A stretch of 64,000 nt of DNA. It comes from Kibdelosporangium banguiense (GTDB taxonomy: Bacteria > Actinomycetota > Actinomycetes > Mycobacteriales > Pseudonocardiaceae). Shown here piece by piece: positions 57,077 through 64,000 of the stretch (positions are counted from its first letter, which is position 1; every line of letters starts with the position of its first letter). The translations under genes were made by a program, and so were the position numbers. The notes beneath the pieces are model-generated. The model made no database searches. It had not been told where the DNA came from and saw only the letters and a program-made list of their open reading frames with translations. The DNA lies in NCBI RefSeq assembly GCF_017876405.1, contig NZ_JAGINW010000001.1, positions 310,001 through 374,000 of the forward strand, in the 5' to 3' direction.

Positions 57077-58093
57077 CTAACGCTTCGGGTGGTTACGGCG
57101 CCAGAGGGCGAAAAAGACAATTCCCCCAGCGAGAGCACTTGTTGTCAGAACGAGAGAAAGCGGGCTCAAGGTCTGTACACCAAGCGCGACCAATACGGTC
57201 CAGACAGTGAGCAGAAGCAGTGACACCCCGACCAAGCCGGTCGCCGCGGTGAGCAGGGGGTGCCCTCGCATGGTCTCTTTCAACGGCACTCCCCGCGCGA
57301 ACTGGAACCACCCCATGCCCAGCACGACCCCCGAGAACACCAGCAGCACCAAGCCGAACCAGCCGAGCACCCGGCCCGCGGTGTCGATCCCGATCAGCAG
57401 CAGCACCAGGCTGCCGATCGCGATGGCGACCGAGGCGCGCCGCAAAGCCAGCCACAGCCCGAGTTCCTCGATCCGGCCGAGATGGGTGTACTGCGCCACC
57501 GGCTCGTTGGTGGCCGGCGTCTTGGTCGTGTCCAGCGCCGGTCTGCCGAGCCGGACGAGGTTCGCCCGGGCGTGCTGGTTGGCCGGGTCGATCTTGAGTG
57601 CCTCGAAGTAGGCGCGCTTCGCGGTTTCCTTGTCGTGCACACGCAATGCCGCGTCGCCGAGGACTTCGAACGGCCGGGCTTCGTTGTTGGCCAACTGGAT
57701 CCCGCGACACGCCGCGGCGAACGACTCCTGCGGGTTGTCGCCGCCCAGGGCTTCGGCGAGCGCGACATGGCCGCGCCAGTCAGCCGGGTCACGGCGCACC
57801 GCCTCACGCGCGGACACTACGGCCTCGTCGCGCCGGTCCAGTTCCACCAGCGCGACGCTCGCCAGACGGAAGCCCCACGAGCGCTCGCCGAGCCGGATCG
57901 CCTCCTTGGCGGCGTCCAGGGAGGACTCTGCTTCGCCCACGTCCAGGTACGCGGCGCCGAGCTGGCACCACGCCTCAGGGTGCGTGGGGTGCTCGTCCAG
58001 CACCCCACGCAACAAGTTGATCGCCGCGTCGGGGTTTCCGGCGGCGGTCAGGTCGGCCGCGCGACGTAACGCGACCGCGATCGGCTCGCCCAT
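57077..58093 (-). CDS. Tetratricopeptide-repeat membrane protein
   Basis: The 338-residue protein has an N-terminal TPR domain (about 5-190: GNPDAAINLLRGVLDEHPTHPEAWCQLGAAYLDVGE in sections, KETAKRAYFEALKIDPANQHARANL). Four hydrophobic helices follow, from about residue 215 (SVAIAIGSLVLLLIG; WFGLVLLVFSGVVLG; TGLVGVSLLLLTVWTVLVAL; LSLVLTTSALAGGIVFFAL). The soluble repeats would face the cytosol. ATG at 58093 has GGGAG 5 nt upstream. Its partner is unknown. Confidence 0.8.
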   Translation of the reverse strand: MGEPIAVALRRAADLTAAGNPDAAINLLRGVLDEHPTHPEAWCQLGAAYLDVGEAESSLDAAKEAIRLGERSWGFRLASVALVELDRRDEAVVSAREAVRRDPADWRGHVALAEALGGDNPQESFAAACRGIQLANNEARPFEVLGDAALRVHDKETAKRAYFEALKIDPANQHARANLVRLGRPALDTTKTPATNEPVAQYTHLGRIEELGLWLALRRASVAIAIGSLVLLLIGIDTAGRVLGWFGLVLLVFSGVVLGMGWFQFARGVPLKETMRGHPLLTAATGLVGVSLLLLTVWTVLVALGVQTLSPLSLVLTTSALAGGIVFFALWRRNHPKR

Positions 58094-58144
58094 CCTGACT
58101 CCCTGCATCGGGTCTGCGGATGGACCAGTCTTGCACTCCCGGTG

Positions 58145-59509
58145 CTACACCGGTTTCGGCGAGTCCACTCCGGGCCGCGTGTCGCGCCACATTCCCCTGG
58201 TGAAATCAGGAATCGGCACTGCCACGCCGCCCATGTCGATGGATCTCGAACTCAGCGGCACGGGTGCGCTCCACACCGCGCCGTCGTAGACGTCCATGTC
58301 CGGCACCAGCCCGAGACGCAACGTTTGCATGGTCCGGTACACCATGTAGTAGTCCATCCCGCCGTGGCCGCCGGGCCCGGGTGGGACGTCTGTCCACAAC
58401 CAGTGGTCATAGGATTTGTACTCGTCGAAGTCCGCCCACTGATCGTTGGTGTTGCGGGGTTCCAGGTAGATCCGGGGTGGATAGTCCTCGAACACCCCTT
58501 TGGTACCGGCGATGTGGTTCAGCCGGCTGTAAGGGTGCGGTGTGGACACATCGTGCTGGAGCCGGATCACCCGACCTTTGGCGGTCTGCAGCAGGCTGAT
58601 TGTCGTGTCCGACTCGACATAGCGTTCGCCCCAGGAGGAGTCATCGGGTTGCTCGTGGGCTTTGCGGTACTCGGCCAGGCCGAGCGCGGGCGTGCCCATC
58701 GCTGAGATGCGCACGATCCGGTCGCCGCGGTTGATGTCCATGTAGCCGGCGACCGGGCCGAGTCCATGCGTGGGATACAAGTCGCCCTTCAGCCGCGACT
58801 TCGTGTGCCAGGCGCGCCGCCATTCACCGGCGTAGTACGTGTCCGAGAACAAGAGCTCTCGTAAGTCGTGGATGTACGCACCCGCGCCATGCAACAACTC
58901 CCCGAAGAGTCCCGCGTGCACCATGCGCAGCAGGCGCATCTCGTTCTGGCCGTAGCAGCAGTTCTCCAGCTGCATGCAGTGCCGCTGGTAGCGCTCGGAG
59001 GCGTCGACCAACTGCCACAGCTCATCGACGGTGGTCGCGAACGGGGTCTCCACGCCGACGTGCTTGCCCGCACGCAATGCCGCGAGCGCCATCGGCACGT
59101 GCCATTCCCAGGGCGTGGCGACGTAGACGAAGTCGATGTCGTCGCGGCGCAGCATGTTCTCGAAATCGTGGACGCCCTTGGCGAAGACCGCGGGCGCGGG
59201 CTGACCGGCGTCGGTGACCAGTTTTGCCGCCCGGGCAGCGGCAGTCGCGTTCACGTCGCACAGCGCGGTGATCCTCACGCCAGGCACGGCGAGGAAAGAA
59301 CCGGTCATACCGCCGCCCCGGTTACCCAGACCGATGATCGCGACGCGGACGGTTTCATGCCGCTCGAACGGCACGTTGATCATGCTCCGGCCCTGCCGGC
59401 GCGGCCACTGCTCCGCAGCCTGGGCCTCGGCTCCGGCGCCCACGCCAAGGGCAGCACCGGCTGCCGCACCCGTTCGAAGCAACGCCCGCCGGGAGACCTG
59501 ATCGCTCAT
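58145..59509 (-). CDS. Gfo/Idh/MocA oxidoreductase, GH109-type, with Tat signal
   Basis: The 454-residue protein has a Tat-like signal ([19 protein letters not shown]). The NAD-binding fold reads [19 protein letters not shown], and the C-terminal catalytic part has [38 protein letters not shown] in sections and [14 protein letters not shown]. This is the GH109 pattern (NAD-dependent alpha-N-acetylgalactosaminidase), which uses redox-assisted hydrolysis. The Tat signal fits export of a folded NAD-bound enzyme. ATG at 59509 has GGAGG immediately upstream. Confidence 0.85.
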   Translation of the reverse strand: MSDQVSRRALLRTGAAAGAALGVGAGAEAQAAEQWPRRQGRSMINVPFERHETVRVAIIGLGNRGGGMTGSFLAVPGVRITALCDVNATAAARAAKLVTDAGQPAPAVFAKGVHDFENMLRRDDIDFVYVATPWEWHVPMALAALRAGKHVGVETPFATTVDELWQLVDASERYQRHCMQLENCCYGQNEMRLLRMVHAGLFGELLHGAGAYIHDLRELLFSDTYYAGEWRRAWHTKSRLKGDLYPTHGLGPVAGYMDINRGDRIVRISAMGTPALGLAEYRKAHEQPDDSSWGERYVESDTTISLLQTAKGRVIRLQHDVSTPHPYSRLNHIAGTKGVFEDYPPRIYLEPRNTNDQWADFDEYKSYDHWLWTDVPPGPGGHGGMDYYMVYRTMQTLRLGLVPDMDVYDGAVWSAPVPLSSRSIDMGGVAVPIPDFTRGMWRDTRPGVDSPKPV

Positions 59510-59606
59510 GACACCTCCTGCGCAAATCTGCACATTTGAGCTCGATACAGTGCAGATTCACACAGACGGATGCGAGTGTCAGCCTACTTTTGTCGTAAAG
59601 AAGCCG

Positions 59607-60248
59607 TTATGCGACAGCTGCGAGCTCCTGGACCGCCTTGAGCGCACTTTCCTTGGAGGCGTCCGCGATGTGCTGGAACTGTTTGAGGTGCTCCCTCACG
59701 TAGGCCAGCGTCATCTCGCTGTGGATGAAGGTGATGTCCTGGTCCAGGCCGACCTTGCTGAAGTTCGCGCGCAGCAGCGGCTCCTGGAAGTCCCAGCCCT
59801 CGCGCGGCGTACCTGGCGCGTACGAACCGCCTCGCGCGGTCACCACGAACACCTTCTTGTGCGCGAGCGGGCCTTCGCCGGTCTCCTCGTTGACCAGCAT
59901 CTCAGGGACGATGACGTGATCCATCCACGCCTTGAGCGACGACGGCAGCGTGAAGTTGTACATAGGCACCCCCAGCACCACCACGTCCGCCGCGACGAGC
60001 TCGTCGCGCCACGGCTTGAACGACTCATAAGCCGCGGTCTGCTCCGGAGTCCGCAGGTCGGCAGGCATGGTGGCGCCCGCGAAGTACTCCCCTGACAAGT
60101 GCGGGATCTGCTCGACGGCCAGGTCACGGTACGTGTAGCCGCCATCCGGGTTGGCGACCTTCCACGCCTGCGCGAAAGCGGCCGTCAACGGCCGGGAGTG
60201 CGAGCGTTCGCCGTTGATGCTCGAGTCGATGTGCAGCAAGTTCGTCAT
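59607..60248 (-). CDS. FMN-dependent NADH-azoreductase family protein
   Basis: The 213-residue flavodoxin-fold protein starts LLHIDSSINGERSHSRPLT (phosphate-binding Ser loop) and contains VVVLGVPMYNFTLPSSLKAWMDH, the MYNFxxPxxLKxW motif of AzoR. FVVTARGGSYAPG and DFQEPLLRANFSKVGL follow the usual order. It reduces quinones or azo compounds with NAD(P)H, protecting against thiol-reactive electrophiles. It is divergent from the MarR gene across 74 bp, the usual regulator arrangement for such reductases. Confidence 0.9.
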   Translation of the reverse strand: MTNLLHIDSSINGERSHSRPLTAAFAQAWKVANPDGGYTYRDLAVEQIPHLSGEYFAGATMPADLRTPEQTAAYESFKPWRDELVAADVVVLGVPMYNFTLPSSLKAWMDHVIVPEMLVNEETGEGPLAHKKVFVVTARGGSYAPGTPREGWDFQEPLLRANFSKVGLDQDITFIHSEMTLAYVREHLKQFQHIADASKESALKAVQELAAVA

Positions 60249-60322
60249 AACCGAGAAGATACGAATCGAGATGTTCCGAGTCAAGAACGTTCGGCGTAAG
60301 GGCCATCACGTAGACTGAACAT

Positions 60323-60817
60323 GTGGACGAAAGCGTCAAGACCGAGGGTGTGCAGGCCCAGCGGTGCCTGCAGCATTTTGACGTGAACTGGCTGATCAAC
60401 CGGGCCGCGCACGGCCTGCGTGAGGCGATGGACGCCGAAGCGATCGCGCACGGGACGACCATCCGCGGCCAGATCGTCCTGACCGCCCTGGTCCAGAACG
60501 ACGGCCCTGGCGCACGGCCGTACAGCCAGCTGGCGCTCGGCCACGCGCTGGGCGTGGACAAGACCACCATGACCGCGTTGCTCGACAAACTCGAGCGTCA
60601 AGGCCTGGTCGTGCGCACGCCCGACCCCACCGACAGGCGGGCCCGTATCCCGGTGCCCACCGAGGCCGGCCGCGAGTTGCAGGCCAAGCTGTATCGGCAG
60701 CTCAAGTCGGTCGAGGAGCGGATGCTCTCGCCGCTGAGCCTGGACGAGCAGGACCAGTTACGGGACATGCTGCGCAGGCTCATCCCGATGGGCCCGGTCG
60801 AGGGCACGTGCATGTGA
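60323..60817 (+). CDS. MarR-family transcriptional regulator
   Basis: The 164-residue protein has the winged helix of MarR (YSQLALGHALGVDKTTMTALLDKLERQGLVVRTPDPTDRRARIPVPTEAG in sections, about residues 72-120) with flanking dimerisation helices. It probably represses the divergent azoreductase gene and the downstream efflux gene, released by phenolic or quinone ligands; this is inference from position. Its TGA overlaps the GTG of the MFS gene (GTGA), so the two are translationally coupled. Confidence 0.9.
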   Translation: MDESVKTEGVQAQRCLQHFDVNWLINRAAHGLREAMDAEAIAHGTTIRGQIVLTALVQNDGPGARPYSQLALGHALGVDKTTMTALLDKLERQGLVVRTPDPTDRRARIPVPTEAGRELQAKLYRQLKSVEERMLSPLSLDEQDQLRDMLRRLIPMGPVEGTCM

Positions 60818-62109
60818 CCGCACCGGGCAAAGTACGGGCGGCTTTGATTCTCGGCGCGCTTTCCGCGTTCGCACCACTGTCGATCGACATGTATCTGCCG
60901 GCATTTCCGGCAATGACAGGTCAGCTCTCGGCCACCGCGTCGGAAATCCAGCTGACACTGACCACGTTCGTGGTAAGCCTCGCCATCGGGCAGGCCATCG
61001 CCGGGCCGTTGTCGGACAGTTTCGGCCGGCGCAGGCCGCTGGTCGCGGGTTTGGTTCTTTACGCGGTGGCTTCCGTGGCCTGCGCTTTCGCGCCTTCGGC
61101 CTACGTATTGGTCGTGCTTCGTTTCCTGCAAGGGCTCGGCGCGGCGGCCGGGATCGTAATCGCCCGGGCGGTGGTACGCGATTTGTTCTCCGGAATCGCG
61201 ATGGCCCGATTCTTCTCGCGGTTGATGCTGGTCGCCGGGCTGGCTCCGATTCTGGCCCCGGTCCTGGGCGGGGAACTGCTTCGGTTCACCTCGTGGCGCG
61301 GGATATTCGTGGTGCTGAGCGTTTTCGGGGTTGTCCTGCTGCTGAGCACCCTGCTCGGTCTACCGGAGACACTGCCAGCCACCCGACGGCAGCCCGCCCG
61401 GGTCGGCGGCGTGCTGCGGTCGTACGGATCGCTGCTGCGCGACCGGGTTTTCGTCGGCTACGCCATGACTGCCGCGCTGCTGTTCGCAGCGTTGTTCGCA
61501 TACATCTCGGGGTCGACGTTCGTGCTGCAGGAGGTCTACGGACTGACGCCGCAGCAGTTCAGCCTGGTCTTCGGGGCCAACGCGGTCGGGATCATGATCG
61601 CCGGGCAACTCAGCGGCTGGCTCGTCGGCCGGTTCTCATCGCGGCGGCTGGTGACCATCGGCCTGGTGATCGCGCTGGTCGGCGGCGCCGGACTGGTCGC
61701 CATGACGGTGGCTGGGCTCGGGCTGATCGCGATCCTGGTGCCGTTGTTCCTGATCGTGTCCAGTATCGGGATCGTCATGCCGAACGCGACCGCGCTGGGC
61801 CTGGCCGACCAGGCGGACAACGCGGGGGCGGCGTCCGCCCTGATCGGCATCACTCAGTTCCTGGTCGGCGGGATCAGCGCGCCGCTGGTCGGGGCCGGCA
61901 GCGGCGCGCTGCCCATGGCGATCGTGATGGCCGCTCTGAGCGTGCTCTCGACCCTCACGTACGCGGTGCTAACCCGTGACAAGGCCGACCGCCAGAAAGA
62001 TGATCACTCCACTGGAGACCAGGGCGGTGCCCAGCCGGCCACGCGGACCGGACAGCACCCGGCCGACGAGACTGCCGCCACCGGCGAGCAGCAATTGCCA
62101 GCTTGCTGA
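60814..62109 (+). CDS. Bcr/CflA-type MFS drug efflux transporter
   Basis: The 431-residue protein has twelve predicted helices and the Bcr/CflA start LSAFAPLSIDMYLPAFPAM, motif A GPLSDSFGRRRPLVAG and VLRFLQGLGAAAGIVIARAVVRD in sections. It exports small drugs by proton antiport. GTG at 60814 overlaps the MarR stop; GTG at 60808 is an alternative. The transporter proper should end near YAVLTRD (about residue 390). The last 45 residues are hydrophilic (HSTGDQGGAQPATRTGQ) and are read antisense through the LysE gene, so the natural stop may have been lost. Confidence 0.85.
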   Translation: MTAPGKVRAALILGALSAFAPLSIDMYLPAFPAMTGQLSATASEIQLTLTTFVVSLAIGQAIAGPLSDSFGRRRPLVAGLVLYAVASVACAFAPSAYVLVVLRFLQGLGAAAGIVIARAVVRDLFSGIAMARFFSRLMLVAGLAPILAPVLGGELLRFTSWRGIFVVLSVFGVVLLLSTLLGLPETLPATRRQPARVGGVLRSYGSLLRDRVFVGYAMTAALLFAALFAYISGSTFVLQEVYGLTPQQFSLVFGANAVGIMIAGQLSGWLVGRFSSRRLVTIGLVIALVGGAGLVAMTVAGLGLIAILVPLFLIVSSIGIVMPNATALGLADQADNAGAASALIGITQFLVGGISAPLVGAGSGALPMAIVMAALSVLSTLTYAVLTRDKADRQKDDHSTGDQGGAQPATRTGQHPADETAATGEQQLPAC

Positions 62110-62577
62110 CGCCAGCCAAGCGCCCAGCACGAACACTATGCCGGACAACAGGTCTGGCGTCGTGTCCGCCTGCATCCCGACAACCAGCGCTCCGAAGTAG
62201 ACAATGGTTGCCGGGTTGAGGACAGTCAGGCCGAGCAGTCCGAAGTAGGCGCCGCGGACCGTGGTCGGCTTCTCCTGCCTGGCCTTGCTCTCCCGGAACG
62301 CCGCGACCGCCGTCCTGATGGCCAGTACAACAAGCACAATCGCCGCGGCCCAACGCATCTGGGTCGCGACCGGCTCGATCAGCCTTGCCAGCGCCGCGCC
62401 GCTGAGGACAGCGACCAATGCGTAGAGGCCGTCGGCGGTCGCGACGCCGAGCGCCGCGGCAGCACCGATCTTGAGGGAAGTCCGCGCGGTCAGGCTGATG
62501 ATCAACGCACCGATCGCCCCCACGGGGATCGCAACGCCGTAACCAGCCACAACCCCCGCGAAGAACGCGCCGCTCAT
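61969..62577 (-). CDS. LysE-family amino-acid exporter
   Basis: The 202-residue membrane protein has the LysE/RhtB topology of about six helices. The start FFAGVVAGYGVAIPVGAIGALII carries the conserved PxG motif region, and VRGAYFGLLGLTVLNPATIVYFGALV contains the NP motif. It exports amino acids or small cationic metabolites. ATG at 62577 follows GGAGG by about 20 nt, which is too far to be useful, so initiation is uncertain. The 3' end overlaps the MFS gene on the other strand by 141 bp. Confidence 0.85.
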   Translation of the reverse strand: MSGAFFAGVVAGYGVAIPVGAIGALIISLTARTSLKIGAAAALGVATADGLYALVAVLSGAALARLIEPVATQMRWAAAIVLVVLAIRTAVAAFRESKARQEKPTTVRGAYFGLLGLTVLNPATIVYFGALVVGMQADTTPDLLSGIVFVLGAWLASASWQLLLAGGGSLVGRVLSGPRGRLGTALVSSGVIIFLAVGLVTG

Positions 62578-62759
62578 GACGGCGTGAGGTCGGACCTCCC
62601 CGGCCGCACGCCCTGCTGTCGACGCGCCCCAGTCGCCGTCGCGACAGGACACTTTCGAAGCGGGCTCGTAGTCATACCCAAGATGCTGCCACGGGCCTGC
62701 AACCGATTTTCACCCTCACACCCGGTAACCGGACAATTACGGAAGTTTCGGGCGAGCCC

Positions 62760-62788
62760 TTGAGTTGTCCCCCGGTGCGAGACATAGT
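62760..62788 (+). promoter_or_regulatory. Chitosanase promoter
   Basis: TTGAGT (62760-62765) and CATAGT (62783-62788) have a 17-bp spacer. Transcription would start near 62795, about 17 nt before the operator at 62812-62822. Confidence 0.5.
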
Positions 62789-62811
62789 GGGACCTGCCGC
62801 CAAATATGTAT

Positions 62812-62822
62812 GGAAAGTTTCC
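62812..62822. promoter_or_regulatory. CsnR-like operator of the chitosanase gene
   Basis: GGAAAGTTTCC is a perfect inverted repeat with a central G, located between the predicted transcription start and the ribosome site. It matches the palindrome I recall upstream of Streptomyces chitosanase genes, where the ROK-family repressor CsnR binds and is released by glucosamine oligomers. No ROK gene is in the window. Confidence 0.75.
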
Positions 62823-62838
62823 TAATAAAGGAGACCCG

Positions 62839-63507
62839 ATGCGGAAGCTTCTGCTCCTCGCGGCAACCCTGCTGGCGGCCGGAACCCTGGTCCCGACCGC
62901 GGCCGCGAGCCCCGCTCCACTCGCCGGGCCCACAGCCGCCCAGCTCCTGGCGAAAACCCAGTCCTGCAAGCAGATCTCCAGCGGCAAATACAAGACCGAC
63001 AGCGAACTCGGCCGCACAATCCCGGTCTGCGACGCCAACGGCGCAGTCTGGTGGCGCGCCGACATGGACATCGACTGCGACGGGCAACGCACCGCCCGCT
63101 GCAACGAGGACACAGACCCCTGGTTCCAGCCCGACACAGCCTTCCACCGCTCCGACGGCAAACCCCTGATCTCAGACGTGACGCATTACGTGGTGGTTCC
63201 CAGCCCCAGCAACACCTGGCGCTACTCATCCTCAGGCCTCGCCGGCGCAGGCTCCTGCGCCGTGATCTACAACAACAAGGTCCTCTACGCATCCATAGGA
63301 GACACAGGCCCCACCGACATAATCGGCGAGGCCTCCTACTCGACCGCCCGCGACCTAGGCATCAACCCAGACCCAGAAAACGGCGGTACAGACGGGCCCG
63401 TGACCTACATCTGCTTCAAGAACTCCAAGGTCTCCCCCATCGAATCCAACTCCGCCGCCACCACGGTAGGCGAAGGCCGCGCCAATACCTTCGTAACCAA
63501 CAACTGA
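62839..63507 (+). CDS. Secreted GH75 chitosanase
   Basis: The 222-residue precursor has a Sec signal (RKLLLLAATLLAAGTLVPTAAA). The mature protein contains SGKYKTDSELGRTIPVCDANG, VWWRADMDIDCDGQRTARCNEDTDPWFQPDTAFHRSDGKPL in sections, then SCAVIYNNKVLYASIGDTGPTDIIGEASY in sections. These are the GH75 blocks, with the acidic catalytic cluster DMDIDCDG. It hydrolyses chitosan outside the cell. AAAGGAG lies 6 nt before ATG at 62839. The promoter-operator arrangement suggests induction by chitosan oligomers; a strong hairpin terminates it. Confidence 0.9.
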   Translation: MRKLLLLAATLLAAGTLVPTAAASPAPLAGPTAAQLLAKTQSCKQISSGKYKTDSELGRTIPVCDANGAVWWRADMDIDCDGQRTARCNEDTDPWFQPDTAFHRSDGKPLISDVTHYVVVPSPSNTWRYSSSGLAGAGSCAVIYNNKVLYASIGDTGPTDIIGEASYSTARDLGINPDPENGGTDGPVTYICFKNSKVSPIESNSAATTVGEGRANTFVTNN

Positions 63508-63518
63508 CTCAAGGCTTG

Positions 63519-63550
63519 CCGCCCGTGCGAACTCTTCTTCGCACGGGCGG
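63519..63550 (+). terminator. Chitosanase terminator hairpin
   Basis: CCGCCCGTGCGAA (63519-63531) pairs perfectly with TTCGCACGGGCGG (63538-63550) around a 6-nt loop, 12 nt after the stop codon. No T tract follows. Confidence 0.8.
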
Positions 63551-63767
63551 TGGCTCCACCCAAACCAATGATCACCTTCGACAGAAACCCTGCCGCCCAT
63601 ACCCACATAGACAGTCCCCCGCCCAACCCGGGGGGCGTCCCTGGTCCAGTCTACCGGGGGAGCATGATCATCGGGGGGTTTCAAGAGGCGAGTCGGCGCG
63701 AATGGGCCGTTCGCTCGGGATTCACTCCGGTGGCCCAGCGGCAGGTCAAGCACCGCACGGCCGGACG
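63551..63767. other. Non-coding spacer
   Basis: I see no supported gene, repeat or RNA in this 217-bp stretch between the chitosanase terminator and the acetyltransferase gene. Confidence 0.5.
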
Positions 63768-64000
63768 TCAAAGTCCTCTGTGGACTGAGGCTGGGCGCCA
63801 CATGGGGTATAGTCTGGGGCCGTCGTCCGGCAAGGTTATCGGGTTGCCGGTGGGCTGGAAGCCGAGGTGGACGTACAGCGCCAGGTTGCGGCGGTTCGTG
63901 GCCTCCAGGTAGGTGGGCGTTCCGGTTTCGTCCAGTTCGCGCAAACGGTGCTGTATCAGGGTTGTGCCGATGCCCATTCCCTGCTGTTCTGGCCGGACTC
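63768..64000 (-). CDS. GNAT-family N-acetyltransferase, C-terminal part
   Basis: The frame is open to the window edge, leaving about 76 C-terminal residues. VRPEQQGMGIGTTLIQHRL contains the acetyl-CoA pyrophosphate loop (Q-x-x-G-x-G), and YLEATNRRNLALYVHLGFQPTG is the conserved second half of GNAT enzymes. The substrate cannot be predicted from this part. Confidence 0.85.
   Translation of the reverse strand, partial: VRPEQQGMGIGTTLIQHRLRELDETGTPTYLEATNRRNLALYVHLGFQPTGNPITLPDDGPRLYPMWRPASVHRGL

Noticed and set aside
63700..63760. tRNA-like stretch (GGTGGCCCAGCGGCAGGTCAAG)
   Set aside because: No acceptor stem or anticodon arm can be drawn; not a tRNA.
63355..63801. 148-residue minus-strand frame across the chitosanase terminator
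   Set aside because: It runs through a strong hairpin and antisense to the chitosanase gene, and shows no family features.
1..64000. CRISPR arrays, rRNA, integrases or transposases
   Set aside because: No regularly spaced repeats and no such protein motifs were found anywhere in the window.

Overview
The window comes from a high-GC actinomycete. Three things point that way. Dense GC-rich genes carry GTG and TTG starts. There is a mycothiol-dependent formaldehyde dehydrogenase, and mycothiol is made only by actinobacteria. The gene content is also typical: SARP and LuxR-family giant regulators, snapalysin, a DUF4360 secreted protein, a GH75 chitosanase, a PPOX/F420-type flavoprotein and an ArfA-like BON protein. 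A family such as Pseudonocardiaceae is my inference, not something the sequence proves. I see no phage, integrase, transposase, CRISPR, rRNA or tRNA. No gene-free stretch exceeds about 300 bp; the longest are the intergenic regions near 6.4, 43.3, 45.8, 62.7 and 63.6 kb.

Layout. 1-11.6 kb: tail of an enolase-superfamily enzyme, an ArfA/ArfC-like membrane pair, a secreted GH28 pectinase behind a LacI-type operator, a SWIM protein, mycothiol-dependent formaldehyde dehydrogenase, an HTH regulator, a NADAR protein, glutamate decarboxylase, a CopC protein, snapalysin, a flavin monooxygenase and a DUF4360 protein. 11.7-18.9 kb: a tightly overlapping six-gene minus-strand operon with two DUF917 proteins, two hydantoinase/oxoprolinase proteins, an NCS1 permease and a GGDEF protein, divergent from a PucR regulator (19.0-20.5 kb). 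20.7-29.9 kb: minus-strand block of a class II lanthipeptide synthetase (LanM), a candidate precursor peptide and two giant ATPase/TPR regulators (LuxR type and SARP type). 30-43.3 kb: a winged-helix protein, a TPR protein, an acyl-CoA dehydrogenase pair with TetR-like regulator and AMP-ligase, a phosphatase, a small XRE-like protein, an actinobacterial family-A polymerase without 5' nuclease, and a TPR-CHAT protease next to a tiny peptide gene. 43.5-52.3 kb: a plant-polysaccharide island with GH29-like fucosidase, GH28, GH105, GH31 and a decayed second fucosidase. 52.3-64 kb: a metallophosphoesterase/LamG protein, an F420-type flavoprotein with a MerR-type leaderless promoter, alpha-hydroxy-acid oxidase, small and TPR membrane proteins, a GH109-type oxidoreductase, an azoreductase/MarR/MFS cluster, a LysE exporter, a GH75 chitosanase with a CsnR-like operator, and part of a GNAT acetyltransferase.

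How the genes work together. The GH28, GH105, GH29 and GH31 enzymes, all with export signals, would trim pectin (rhamnogalacturonan) and side chains outside the cell. The hydantoinase operon looks like uptake plus ring opening of a cyclic ureide or amide, controlled by PucR. The most novel loci are the transporter-less LanM locus with an atypical single-cysteine precursor candidate, the CHAT protease/peptide pair, and two long palindromic intergenic elements (6.4 and 55.3 kb).
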